The notes beneath the pieces are model-generated. The model was given only the letters and a program-made list of their open reading frames with translations, ran no database searches and was not told where the DNA came from. Shown piece after piece: positions 44,470 through 53,680 of a stretch of DNA of 64,000 nucleotides. The position numbers were made by a program, and so were the translations under genes. Source of the stretch: Anderseniella sp963700885 (lineage in GTDB: Bacteria; Pseudomonadota; Alphaproteobacteria; Rhizobiales; Aestuariivirgaceae). Position 1 is the stretch's first letter. Each line of letters opens with the position of its first letter. The stretch is taken from the NCBI GenBank assembly GCA_963700885.1, contig CAVOZJ010000022.1, forward strand, positions 1-64,000, given 5' to 3'.

Positions 44470-46845
44470 TCACAATTGCAGACGCCGCAATCTCAGTGCA
44501 TTTGCAATGACCGATACCGAGGATAAACTCATTGCCGCAGCCGCGATCATCGGAGACAACAATGTGCCGGTCAGCGGATACAGAACACCGGCAGCGACCG
44601 GCACGCCTGCTGCATTGTAGCAAAAGGCAAAGAACAGGTTCTGCTTGATATTGCGTAAGGTTGCCCGGGCCAATTTCCGGGCTCGTACAATGCCCATAAG
44701 GTCGCCTTTCAACAGCGTGATGCCCGCACTTTCCACAGCAACATCGGCGCCCGTTCCCATGGCTATGCCAACGTCTGCAGCCGCCAGCGCAGGAGCATCA
44801 TTTACACCGTCCCCTGCCATGGCAACCTTGTGGCCCTTGCCATGCAGGTTTTCTACCAACAGCTGCTTGTCTTCCGGCAGAACTCCGGCACGAACCTCGT
44901 CGATCCCCAGTTGCGAAGCCACTGCCCTGGCTGTTCGCTCGTTGTCACCGGTCGCCATGATGATGGTGAGGCCCATCTCGTGCAGTGCCGCAATAGCTTC
45001 CGCGGTAGATTGCTTGATCGGATCGGCGACGGCCACGATACCTACCAGTTGGCCGTCTGCAGCGATGAACATCGCTGTCTTGCCGGCTGAACGCAGCTCG
45101 TCAGCCTGTTTATCAGCCGGAGCAACATCAACCGATATGTCTTGCATCATTGCCTGGTTGCCCAGGGCTACCGCCTGTCCTGCAACCCTGCCCTTTACAC
45201 CCTTGCCCGTCACAGCCTGGAAACCGTCAGTTTTGCCAATGGTCAGCTTGCGCTTTTCAGCACCATTGATAATGGCCTCAGCCAGCGGATGTTCCGACCC
45301 CTTTTCAAGCGCTGCAGCCAAAGCCAGCACCTCTTGTTCGTCTGCTTTTCCAAAGGCGATTACGTCAGTGAGTACAGGCTTGCCCTCAGTCAGGGTTCCT
45401 GTCTTGTCAATAACGAGCGTGTCAACTTTGGACATGCGTTCCAGCGCCTCGGCATCCTTGATAAGGACACCTGTCTGGGCGCCGCGACCCGTGGCGGTCA
45501 TGATCGACATTGGCGTCGCCAATCCCAATGCGCAAGGGCAGGCAATGATCAGAACGGAAACTGCAGACACTATTGCGAACACCAGTGACGGTTCAGGCGC
45601 TATCATCAGCCAGGTCACGAAAGCCGCAATTGCAACGAGAACGACCGCAGGCACGAAGTATGAGGCAACCGTGTCCGCCAGTCCCTGGATCGGCGCCCGG
45701 GATCGTTGTGCAGATGCAACCATTGCCACAATGCGCGCCAGCATCGTTTCATCGCCGACGTGCCGCGCCTGCATGATCAGTGAACCGTTCCTGTTTATAG
45801 TTCCGCCGGTGAGGAAATCACCCTTGCTTTTTTCCACGGGTACCGGTTCACCACTGATCAGACTCTCGTCAACAGATGAACTGCCTTCCAGTACAATGCC
45901 ATCAACAGGTACGCTTTCACCCGGCCGGACGCGCAACCGGTCACCTTCAACGAGATTTTCCAGTGGCGCATCGTATTCGTCGCCATTGGGAAGAACCCGT
46001 CTTGCCATTTTTGGCGCCAAATCGAGCAGGGCGCGAATGGCATCGCCGGTCCGCTCCCGGGCCCGCAATTCAAGCACCTGCCCCACGAAAATCAGGGCGA
46101 CTATGACAACCGCCGCCTCATAGTAGACGGGCATGTGACCGCCTTCCGTCCTGAGCCCGTCCGGAAAGAGCCCGGGCAGGAATGTCGCGATTACACTGTA
46201 CAAATAGGCGGTCCCCACGCCGATCATGATCAGCGTCCACATATTGAGATTCCAGGTCCATACAGATGTCCAGCCACGCCGGAAGAATGGCCACGCTGCC
46301 CATAACACGACCGGTGTTGCCAGGATAAATTCCAGCCAGAGAGACAGGCTTGCTCCAAGCCAATCCCGAATCGGCAATCCAATCATTGGACCCATGGTCA
46401 GGATGATCAGCGGCACCGCTGCAAGTGAACTGACCCATAGGCGCCGGGTGAAATCGGCCAGTTCATGGTTGGGTTCGTCAGATACACCATCCATCGGCTC
46501 CAGCGCCATGCCGCAAATGGGGCAGCTGCCGGGCTCGTCCTGGACAATTTGCGGATGCATTGGGCAGGTATAGGTCGTGTCTTTAGCCGTGACCTGTTTT
46601 TTCTTCCGGTTATTGCCGGAGACGTAGAAATAAGGGTCCGCCACAAACCGGTCATGACATTTCCCGCTGCAGAAATGATATTCCTTGCCATCCCACCCGT
46701 GAGTTGGTTTGCCTGAATCCAGGCGCACTGTCATCCCGCAAACAGGGTCAACAGCCGTCTCACGTTGTTCTTCGGGCAAGGTACCGCTGTGCTTTTGGCC
46801 GGTGTGCTCGTGTGATATGCCTTTTCGTCGATCAGTTTCACTCAT
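44470..46845 (-). CDS. Copper-transporting P1B-type ATPase with YHS and metal-binding N-terminus
   Basis: A 791-residue inner-membrane copper exporter. The N-terminus carries a YHS domain (DPVCGMTVRL...YHFCSGKCHDRF) and a heavy-metal-binding domain (YTCPMHPQI...GSCPICGMALEP) in place of the usual HMA domain. The membrane part has eight helices with the ion-binding CPC (436-438 in IIACPCALGLATP). The phosphorylated aspartate is D480 in DKTGTLTEG; SEHPLAEAI, MATGDNERTA and MAGDGVNDAPAL complete the catalytic domains. The N-terminal His/Glu-rich stretch may also bind metal. No CueR-type regulator or chaperone is adjacent. Confidence 0.95.
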   Translation of the reverse strand: MSETDRRKGISHEHTGQKHSGTLPEEQRETAVDPVCGMTVRLDSGKPTHGWDGKEYHFCSGKCHDRFVADPYFYVSGNNRKKKQVTAKDTTYTCPMHPQIVQDEPGSCPICGMALEPMDGVSDEPNHELADFTRRLWVSSLAAVPLIILTMGPMIGLPIRDWLGASLSLWLEFILATPVVLWAAWPFFRRGWTSVWTWNLNMWTLIMIGVGTAYLYSVIATFLPGLFPDGLRTEGGHMPVYYEAAVVIVALIFVGQVLELRARERTGDAIRALLDLAPKMARRVLPNGDEYDAPLENLVEGDRLRVRPGESVPVDGIVLEGSSSVDESLISGEPVPVEKSKGDFLTGGTINRNGSLIMQARHVGDETMLARIVAMVASAQRSRAPIQGLADTVASYFVPAVVLVAIAAFVTWLMIAPEPSLVFAIVSAVSVLIIACPCALGLATPMSIMTATGRGAQTGVLIKDAEALERMSKVDTLVIDKTGTLTEGKPVLTDVIAFGKADEQEVLALAAALEKGSEHPLAEAIINGAEKRKLTIGKTDGFQAVTGKGVKGRVAGQAVALGNQAMMQDISVDVAPADKQADELRSAGKTAMFIAADGQLVGIVAVADPIKQSTAEAIAALHEMGLTIIMATGDNERTARAVASQLGIDEVRAGVLPEDKQLLVENLHGKGHKVAMAGDGVNDAPALAAADVGIAMGTGADVAVESAGITLLKGDLMGIVRARKLARATLRNIKQNLFFAFCYNAAGVPVAAGVLYPLTGTLLSPMIAAAAMSLSSVSVIANALRLRRLQL

Positions 46846-47104
46846 CTGGCCCGCTGCCTTTCAGGTCGTTCAATCCGGCCATCTTGCGGGTTCCAGCAAG
46901 TGGAAGGTCAAATATTCTTTTTCATTATAACTTGGTAACTGCCTCGAGATGCTGTTGGAATTTGGAACACACTCGATGACGGCGGGTTGTGATGCTTCTT
47001 TTGACCGGTTACATCACCGGCAGTCAGCAGCGGGTGAAATCGCAATTTGAAAAATATCGCGATGTCTTGGTGCCGTGGCCCGGCAGTATCGGCAAGGCCC
47101 GTAA

Positions 47105-47914
47105 TCAGGCGTCCACCGCATCCTCCGCCTTGCGCGCCGCCTCAGCCGCTTCTCGCCTTTTCTCGACCAGGCGAACAGTCCAGATGGACGCCTCGTAGAG
47201 CAACAACAGTGGCAGGCCCAGACCCAGTTGGGAGAACGGGTCCGGCGGTGTCAGCACGGCTGCCAGCACAAATACGCCGACGACGGCATATTTTCGCTTT
47301 TCCCTCAGCCCCTGCGACGAGACAATGCCAACCCGCCCGAGCAGGGTCAGGATGACAGGCATCTGGAAACAGACACCGAAGGCCAGAATAAGCGTCATGG
47401 TCAAACTCAGATACTCCGACACCTTGGGCAGTAACTCGATGATCGCGCGTCCGTTGGCGCCCGACTGCTGGAAACTGATGAAAAACCGCATGGCAATCGG
47501 CATGACCATGAAAAACACCAGCGACGCGCCGGCCACGAACAACACAGGCGTGGCATACAGATAGGGCTTGAACGCATTGCGCTCGTTCCTGTACAGGCCT
47601 GGAGCGACAAACATGTAAATCTGCGTCGCGATCAGGGGAAATGCCAGAAACAGACCACCGAACATGCCGATCTTCAACTGGGTGAAGAAAAATTCCTGCG
47701 GCGCGGTGAAAATCAGTCTCAGTTCATGATTTTCACCGACTGCCCACTGATACGGTATCAGCAGAAAGTCAAATATCTTGTCCGCAAAATAGAAGCAGAC
47801 AACAAACATCACGGCAAAGCCGATCACCGAGCGTATCAGCCGGGTCCGAAGTTCAGCCAGATGTTCGATAAGCGGCGCACTGGAGGCTTCAATGTCGTCT
47901 TCAGTTGCGCTCAT
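47105..47914 (-). CDS. tatC: Twin-arginine translocase subunit TatC
   Basis: Core receptor of the Tat system, which exports folded proteins with twin-arginine signals. At 269 residues it has six membrane helices, with signatures LIEHLAELRTRLIRSVIG, FTAPQEFFFTQLKIGMFGGLFLAFP and the late PVILTLLGRVGIVSSQGLREKRKYAVVGVFVLAAVLTPPDPFSQ. The start overlaps the tatB stop by four bases (ATGA). Backbone synteny would put serS next; here 12 kb of other genes intervene. Confidence 0.97.
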   Translation of the reverse strand: MSATEDDIEASSAPLIEHLAELRTRLIRSVIGFAVMFVVCFYFADKIFDFLLIPYQWAVGENHELRLIFTAPQEFFFTQLKIGMFGGLFLAFPLIATQIYMFVAPGLYRNERNAFKPYLYATPVLFVAGASLVFFMVMPIAMRFFISFQQSGANGRAIIELLPKVSEYLSLTMTLILAFGVCFQMPVILTLLGRVGIVSSQGLREKRKYAVVGVFVLAAVLTPPDPFSQLGLGLPLLLLYEASIWTVRLVEKRREAAEAARKAEDAVDA

Positions 47915-48309
47915 GCAGTTTTGTCCGTGGCGGTTGCCTTTTTCCCGGACGCGGCATTCTTCGCTGTCGCGGCCTTGTTTGCAGGTTTGGGTGCAGGTTC
48001 AGGCTTTGCCGCAGGTGCATCTTTGGAAGCAGGCGTCGGCACTTTTCCCGGTTCGCGAGTGATGTCGCTCAGCGTCTCGTTCATGTCGAAATTTGTAGCC
48101 TTGGAAATATCCTTCTTCAGGTCGTCAAGACCGCTCTCTTTGGCCGCGTCTTCTATATGTCCCTGAAATTCCCGCGCCATGGCCCGCACCTTGGTCATCA
48201 CCTGACCCACCGTGCGCAGCACTTTTGGCAGATCGCGCGGACCAATGACGATCAGCGCAACAATCGCAATGAGCATCAGCTCGGTACTGCCTATGCCAAA
48301 ATCGAACAT
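47911..48309 (-). CDS. tatB: Tat translocase subunit TatB
   Basis: Membrane protein that joins TatC in recognising twin-arginine signals. One N-terminal helix starts MFDFGIGSTELMLIAIVALIVIGPRDLPKVLRTVG, followed by an amphipathic helix and a long Ala/Pro/Lys-rich tail (about 85-132). Length is 132 residues. It lies between tatA and tatC in the standard order. Confidence 0.95.
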   Translation of the reverse strand: MFDFGIGSTELMLIAIVALIVIGPRDLPKVLRTVGQVMTKVRAMAREFQGHIEDAAKESGLDDLKKDISKATNFDMNETLSDITREPGKVPTPASKDAPAAKPEPAPKPANKAATAKNAASGKKATATDKTA

Positions 48310-48401
48310 GTGAAACGTATTCCCGAACGGTGAGGAAAGACCTCGCCAGGATTAACTGACAGACCGCCACAAACAACGATCTGAAAGGTTGCCAGAACCA
48401 G

Positions 48402-48635
48402 TCAGTTCTTGGTCTTGTCCTTGACCTTTTCAGTCATCTCTTCAGCCTCAAGTTCTATGGTCTTGGTCGTATCGGCAACCGTTTCTTTAGCATCGTCGAC
48501 TTCTTCGGCGATGCCTTTCTTGAAGCTTTTGATGCCCTTGGCAACGTCACCCATGAGTTCGGAAATTTTTCCTCGGCCAAACAGGACCACCAAAAGCAGA
48601 ACGATAATGATAATTTGCCATGGTCCGATAGACAT
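48402..48635 (-). CDS. tatA: Tat translocase subunit TatA
   Basis: Pore-forming subunit of the Tat system, 77 residues. The short membrane helix (MSIGPWQIIIIVLLLVVLFGRG) and the amphipathic helix KISELMGDVAKGIKSFKKGI, with the FGRG hinge, are diagnostic. An acidic tail follows. It is the first gene of tatABC. Confidence 0.96.
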   Translation of the reverse strand: MSIGPWQIIIIVLLLVVLFGRGKISELMGDVAKGIKSFKKGIAEEVDDAKETVADTTKTIELEAEEMTEKVKDKTKN

Positions 48636-48766
48636 TCAGTTTCTCCCTATACACAAAGGTCCCACCCGGACCTCCCGTAATTTGCGCGCACTATTGCAGA
48701 AAGCCCTATGTGCCGCAACACGCGATAGCGGCACAAAACCAGGAGCGGTTAATATGTGAAATGGTG

Positions 48767-49885
48767 TCAACTGCCCAGATTGTCAAACACAAGTACATGA
48801 TCGTGATCCAGCCGGAAATAGGCTGTCTCACCCAACTCCGGGCATCCGGTTGTAGCCACCCTGGCGAACACCTCTTCGTTGAGCCCCTCGAACATCAGTG
48901 AAAGTTCAACCTTGTCGCCCAGGAACCGTTGATCGGTGACCTGGGCAACCAGTGATCCCTTGAAATTATCTGCAGTCCGCACAAACGCCTGCGGCCGAAT
49001 CATAACCAGTGCCGGGCCGCCCTCTTCACCAACGTCTGTGGTGAAACGACCAAGCGGCGTGTCGGCTGCTCCTTCGACAATGCGTACGCGAAGTTCATTG
49101 ACGTCCGAGAAAAACCGGGCTGCTTCCGCATCAGCCGGGTTGCGGTACAATTCATCCGGTGTACCAATCTGGACTACGCGCCCTGCCCTCATCAACACAA
49201 TGCGGTCGGCCATGCCCATGGCCTCTTCAGGGTCATGCGTTACCAGGATGGAACTGGAACGGGTCTCCTTCAGTATGGCCAGTGTTTCATGACGTACATG
49301 TTCCCTGAGACGCTGGTCGAGCCCGGAAAACGGCTCATCCATCAACAAGACAGCGGGTCGGGGCACAATTGCACGTGCCAGTGCCACCCGTTGCTGTTCA
49401 CCGCCGGACAGTTCATGCGGATAGGATTTTTCCAGATGAGCCAACCCTACCCTCAGCAGCGCTGATCGTGCCGCATTGGTTGCGCTCTGGGTATCCACTC
49501 CCTTCAAACCGAACGTCACATTCCCCATCACTGTGAGATGGGGAAACAGGGCATAATCCTGAAACATCAGGCCGACAGAACGCTTTTCGGGAGGTACAAA
49601 CCTCGTATCGGAGGCAACCTCGGCATTATCCAGCAGAATTCGCCCCGAATCCGGTCGTTCAACACCTGCTGCCAGCCGCATCAATGTTGATTTGCCACAA
49701 CCAGATGGTCCAAGCAGACACACGATCTCGCCCTGTTTCAATTCAAAGGAAACATTGCGTACCGCTTCGGTTTCACCATAGGCCAGCGATACATTTTCAA
49801 ATGTAACGCTGGACGCAAACGCCGCCGCCGCCGTTCCACGCGGGCCCCATCTGCCCCTGGCTGTCCTGTGAAGTACTTCTGTCAT
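48767..49885 (-). CDS. ABC transporter ATP-binding protein (FbpC/iron-type)
   Basis: A 372-residue ATPase of the spermidine/iron(III)-type importers. Walker A GPSGCGKSTLMR, Q-loop FQDYALFPHLTVMGNV, signature LSGGEQQRVALARA, Walker B VLLMDEPFSGLD, H-loop LVTHDPEEAMGMADR, then a TOBE-like regulatory domain (about 280-372). The closest well-known type is FbpC. No permease or binding-protein gene is adjacent, so it is an orphan ATPase, perhaps shared with a transporter elsewhere. It sits between scpB and tatA, which are usually neighbours in this lineage. Confidence 0.9.
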   Translation of the reverse strand: MTEVLHRTARGRWGPRGTAAAAFASSVTFENVSLAYGETEAVRNVSFELKQGEIVCLLGPSGCGKSTLMRLAAGVERPDSGRILLDNAEVASDTRFVPPEKRSVGLMFQDYALFPHLTVMGNVTFGLKGVDTQSATNAARSALLRVGLAHLEKSYPHELSGGEQQRVALARAIVPRPAVLLMDEPFSGLDQRLREHVRHETLAILKETRSSSILVTHDPEEAMGMADRIVLMRAGRVVQIGTPDELYRNPADAEAARFFSDVNELRVRIVEGAADTPLGRFTTDVGEEGGPALVMIRPQAFVRTADNFKGSLVAQVTDQRFLGDKVELSLMFEGLNEEVFARVATTGCPELGETAYFRLDHDHVLVFDNLGS

Positions 49886-50004
49886 TGCGATTGGTGATTA
49901 CACCAACGAGGCGCAACTATCCAGCGTCTGCTGTCGCGCAATTGCACCAGGCGAACCGGTCATTGAGCCTGCCTTGCAGCAATAGGGTAAACAGCACCGA
50001 GTTC

Positions 50005-50901
50005 CTAGCGCTCATCGTCCAGCACTTCCGGCAAGTCCATGTTCAGGGCTTCGTCCGTTTCCGAGCCTGCATCGTCCGGCTCATCATCACTGTCAGGAAG
50101 ATGCATCTCAAGCTCCGGCTCAAAGTCGGTTGAATCCAGCGGATCTTCATCCGGACCCAGAGCATCATCGTCATTTGGAGACGGGATGAACATGTCAGGC
50201 GGCAGATTGCCGGAAAGCAGGCCAGCACCCTTTAATTCAACCATTCCAGGAAGATCGCGAACTTCGTTCAACCCGAAGTGCTCCAGAAATTCCTGCGTTG
50301 TGCCATAGGTGACCGGGCGCCCTGGCGTGCGCCTGCGCCCACGCATCTTGATCCAGCCAATCTCCATCAGGATATCGAGGGTACCCTTTGCCGTGGCCAC
50401 CCCGCGGATGTCTTCAATCTCGGCACGAGTAACCGGCTGGTGGTACCCGATGATCGATAACACTTCGAGGCCGGCACGAGACAGCTTCTTTTGTTCTGCA
50501 GCCTCCTTGCGCAGCAGGAAGCTCAGATCATCGGCTGTTCTGAATGCCCACTTGCCGGCAATCTGCACCAGGTTCACGCCACGCTTGCGATAGGTTTCCC
50601 GCAACGTCGCAATCAGGCCCGGGACATCTGCCTCCTTTGGCAATGCGGCTGCAAGTTCAGCCTCCGACAACGGGCCGGATGCAGCAAAAAGCAAGGCCTC
50701 TACTACACGTTGCTGCTGCAATTCGGGCATTCCACCGGAAATGGCGTCGCCCTTGCGCAACAGGTAGCCTGGTAGATCGCTGTCATCAGCCGGCACAATC
50801 TCCTGCGCAGGCATGGTAGCGTCTGCAGCAGGTGCCGCATTTTCTTCCGCCTCTTCCAGACGCTCGTGTCCGTTTTTGATAGTCACAGCCTGCTTTGCCA
50901 A
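50005..50901 (-). CDS. scpB: Segregation and condensation protein B
   Basis: Winged-helix partner of ScpA and SMC in the bacterial condensin. Signatures are RVVEALLFAASGPLSEAELA, SRAGLEVLSIIGYHQPVTRAEIEDIRGV and GRRRTPGRPVTYGTTQEFLEHFGL. At 298 residues it is longer than the usual 180-240: there is an N-terminal extension of about 60 residues and an acidic tail of about 75 residues (DDDALGPDEDPLD to the end), common in Rhizobiales. It starts 48 bases after scpA. Confidence 0.95.
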   Translation of the reverse strand: MAKQAVTIKNGHERLEEAEENAAPAADATMPAQEIVPADDSDLPGYLLRKGDAISGGMPELQQQRVVEALLFAASGPLSEAELAAALPKEADVPGLIATLRETYRKRGVNLVQIAGKWAFRTADDLSFLLRKEAAEQKKLSRAGLEVLSIIGYHQPVTRAEIEDIRGVATAKGTLDILMEIGWIKMRGRRRTPGRPVTYGTTQEFLEHFGLNEVRDLPGMVELKGAGLLSGNLPPDMFIPSPNDDDALGPDEDPLDSTDFEPELEMHLPDSDDEPDDAGSETDEALNMDLPEVLDDER

Positions 50902-50949
50902 TTTACAAACCCTCTTGTCGCCATCTGGTCTTAACTCTGGTCGAAATGC

Positions 50950-51777
50950 CTAACCTGCGCGTGATCGGCGCAAATAAATCGCATGAAACGGCTTTTCCTG
51001 CCGCACTTCCAGCACGCCTTCGCGCACCAGTTCCAGTGAAGCGGTAAAACCTGACGCAATTACCGAAGCACGTTTTTCAGGTTCAACCATGTAGTCCATC
51101 AAGTAGGTATCGAACCGGCCCCAGTCTTCCATCGAACCCAGCATGCGCTCCAGTGCCGTGCGGGCTTCCTTGAGCGTCCACACCGGCATTGGTTTTATCT
51201 CGTAGTTGTGGTGCGCAGCCTTGCGTTGTCTGCGGTCTGCATAAACCTGCAACAGGTCAATCAGGGTATCACTCCACTCAACCTGCTTCTCCACGACAAC
51301 CGGTTCCGGCCAGCCCCGGGCAAACACATCGCGCCCCAACCGGTTCCTCGACATAAGCTTTGCCCCGGCATCACGCATGGCCTGCAACCTTTGCAGCCGG
51401 AACTGCAGACGAGCAGCCAATTCCTCCGGAGGAGGTTCATCGCCGTCATCAGCTTCCCTGGGCAACAACAACCGTGACTTCAGGTAGGCAAGCCATGCCG
51501 CCATGACCAGATAATCCGCCGCCAGTTCCAGCTTCATCTTGCGGGCATCATCGATGAAAACGAGATACTGCTCGGCCAGCGCCAGAATTGAAATTTTGGT
51601 AATGTCTACCTTCTGGTTACGCGCCAATTGCAGCAATAAATCGAGCGGACCCTCAAACCCGTCAACATCAACAATCAATGCCGATCCTTCATCTTCCGGT
51701 TCCGGCATCAGCCTCACCGGCCCATAGCCATCCGGCCATAGCTCGTCCTGGTTGGAACCTGTCGTGTCGTTGCTCAT
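50950..51777 (-). CDS. scpA: Segregation and condensation protein A
   Basis: Kleisin subunit that bridges the SMC heads in the condensin complex. Family signatures are VDGFEGPLDLLLQLARNQKVDITKISILALAEQYL and AADYLVMAAWLAYLKSRLLLP; the C-terminal winged helix ends VIASGFTASLELVREGVLEVRQEKPFHAIYLRRS. Length is 275 residues. It is in operon order nagZ-scpA-scpB. Confidence 0.96.
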   Translation of the reverse strand: MSNDTTGSNQDELWPDGYGPVRLMPEPEDEGSALIVDVDGFEGPLDLLLQLARNQKVDITKISILALAEQYLVFIDDARKMKLELAADYLVMAAWLAYLKSRLLLPREADDGDEPPPEELAARLQFRLQRLQAMRDAGAKLMSRNRLGRDVFARGWPEPVVVEKQVEWSDTLIDLLQVYADRRQRKAAHHNYEIKPMPVWTLKEARTALERMLGSMEDWGRFDTYLMDYMVEPEKRASVIASGFTASLELVREGVLEVRQEKPFHAIYLRRSRAG

Positions 51778-51930
51778 GATTTCCGCATTTCAATACCCAC
51801 ATATCGCGGATGCTTAACAATTGATACACCAGATATAGCGTGCATGGCCATCCATCACAGCGCCGATACCAACTTATCCTCAAGTGTTGTCGCTGCAGCT
51901 GCGTCAAAATAACCGGGGCAATGCGCCAGT

Positions 51931-53088
51931 TCAGGCAATTGCCATAATGCTGTCCAGCACACGTTCTGCTTCAGCTACATCAAACTCATCCGGCGTACGC
52001 AGGAATGACAGGGCTCTTTGAGCACGCTTTTGTGCTGCACCTTTCAGGTTGCCAGCAGCGTCTGCTACCTGCCTCATTTCCTCGATATCGCCATTACAAT
52101 GCAACAGTACATCGCAACCCGCCTTGAGTGCCAGTTCGCCACGCGCATGCATTGAAGATCTGAAATTCGACAAATCCCCCACCAGACTGGCAAGCGATGC
52201 ATCCAGCGCCTTCATTGACAGATCATCGCTCACCAGCAGGCCGTCAAATCCGATCTGCTTGCGGACCACCTCATCAATGACTTTGGCGGACAACGTACAC
52301 GGGGCTCGATCGTCAATCGCCGAATAGACGACATGGGCCGTCATCGCCATTGGAATGTCAGCCAGCGCCGCGAACGGAGCAAAATCAACCTGTTCCAACT
52401 CATGGTTGGGTGCATCAACCACCGGCAACTCAAGATGACTGTCGGAAAACGCTCGGCCATGGCCTGGAATGTGCTTGATGACTGGCAGCACGCCGCCATC
52501 CATCAAGCCTTGCGCGGCAACTCTGCCAAGCAGGGCCACCTGTTCGGGATTATGACCATAAGCACGATCTCCGATAATTCTATGGCTTCCAGGTTGCGGA
52601 ACATCCAGCACAGGCAGGCAGTCGACATTTATGCCTACTTCATAAAGATCTTTCGCCAGCAACCGGTAAACCAGCCGTGTCGCCGACAATCCCGTCAGGC
52701 CGTCCAGTTCGTATATGGCAGCATATGCCCGCCCGGCAGGATAATTGCGCCATTCCGGCGGTCCCATCCGTTGCACCCTGCCGCCTTCCTGATCGATCAG
52801 GACCGGCGCGTTTTCCCTGCCCACAAGCTCGCGAAACCGGGCCGTGAGGGCGCTAATCTGTTTCCGGTTGTCGATATTGCGGGCAAATAGAATCAGCCCC
52901 CACGGCTGAGCGTCACGAAAGAAAGCCTCTTCAGCAGCGCTAAGCTCCAGAGCCCCGCAACCGCTAATAAACGCGCCAATCATTCCTGCCGTAACCCTCT
53001 CACCCGAATCGCCGCAGTTTTCCTGATCGAGACTAGCGATTTTGACCCGGGGTGCAATTCCCGCCTGTTGAACATCACTAAAATGCAA
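51931..53088 (-). CDS. nagZ: Beta-N-acetylhexosaminidase NagZ
   Basis: Cytoplasmic family 3 glycosidase that removes GlcNAc from peptidoglycan fragments during cell-wall recycling. The signature KHIPGHGRAFSDSHLELP holds the conserved Asp-His acid/base dyad, LVSDDLSMKAL holds the nucleophile Asp, and VLIDQEGGRVQRM is also typical. The frame is open from 53088, but the homologous part begins at ATG 52983 (MIGAFISGCGALELSAAE) and gives about 350 residues, the usual length. It is directly upstream of scpA. Confidence 0.94.
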   Translation of the reverse strand: MHFSDVQQAGIAPRVKIASLDQENCGDSGERVTAGMIGAFISGCGALELSAAEEAFFRDAQPWGLILFARNIDNRKQISALTARFRELVGRENAPVLIDQEGGRVQRMGPPEWRNYPAGRAYAAIYELDGLTGLSATRLVYRLLAKDLYEVGINVDCLPVLDVPQPGSHRIIGDRAYGHNPEQVALLGRVAAQGLMDGGVLPVIKHIPGHGRAFSDSHLELPVVDAPNHELEQVDFAPFAALADIPMAMTAHVVYSAIDDRAPCTLSAKVIDEVVRKQIGFDGLLVSDDLSMKALDASLASLVGDLSNFRSSMHARGELALKAGCDVLLHCNGDIEEMRQVADAAGNLKGAAQKRAQRALSFLRTPDEFDVAEAERVLDSIMAIA

Positions 53089-53249
53089 CTAAAATTTTAT
53101 CCAAATTGTCGGACCAGCATTCACCAATGCGCAACGTTAACAAGGGATTTAAGAACCACTCGGCCAGCCAATGTAGTAAACAAATGGTCAAGCCCGCATG
53201 TCCCAGCGGATTACAGGGTAGATTTATTCTAACTAGAGGGAGACAGAAC

Positions 53250-53507
53250 ATGATACGTGTAGCACCGGCAGATCAGATGGTCCCATGGCAGAAATTGGCG
53301 AATGAACGCCTCAGCGTTGCCAACACACTTGCGCGCGTGTGCGTAGTGCTGTTCGCAGTTCTCGTGGTTCTTGGCGTAAATTCATTTTCGGTCATGTCGC
53401 AACAGTCGAGACTGTGCACAAGCTTGCTGGAAGCCCATAACACCATCGACAAGTACCAGGCCAGTACTTTGCCAACGACACCGATTATCAAGAATTACTG
53501 CAATTAA
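53250..53507 (+). CDS. Small single-span membrane protein, unknown
   Basis: An 85-residue protein. ATG 53250 has a good GAGGGAG site; the longer open frame to 53106 is not supported. One hydrophobic helix (about 28-50: VCVVLFAVLVVLGVNSFSV) separates a polar N-terminus from a short tail with two cysteines (SRLCTSL and IKNYCN). I recognise no family. It lies between nagZ (divergent) and the XRE-cupin gene (convergent) and has its own terminator, so it is probably transcribed alone. Confidence 0.6.
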   Translation: MIRVAPADQMVPWQKLANERLSVANTLARVCVVLFAVLVVLGVNSFSVMSQQSRLCTSLLEAHNTIDKYQASTLPTTPIIKNYCN

Positions 53508-53603
53508 AGCTGATGGAGCATGCCTGCTTGATCATGTCACACCTTCCGACTGCCATATAATTTTCGACTCCTTACAAGATTACTGCACCGAACTACATCA
53601 CAG

Positions 53604-53631
53604 GCCCCGCTCTCCGAAAGGACAGCGGGGC
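53604..53631 (+). terminator. Rho-independent terminator
   Basis: Perfect 8-bp stem GCCCCGCT / AGCGGGGC with a 12-base loop, followed by TTTGGATTTT. It lies 97 bases after the small membrane protein gene. Confidence 0.75.
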
Positions 53632-53680
53632 TTTGGATTTTACATGTGAGTTCGCGGCCGGCGCATTCTCAATCAGGCAA

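Noticed and set aside
44645..46123. 492-codon plus-strand ORF opposite the copper ATPase
   Set aside because: Ser/Ala/Pro-rich shadow of the ATPase reading frame in a GC-rich gene; no motif and no ribosome-binding site.
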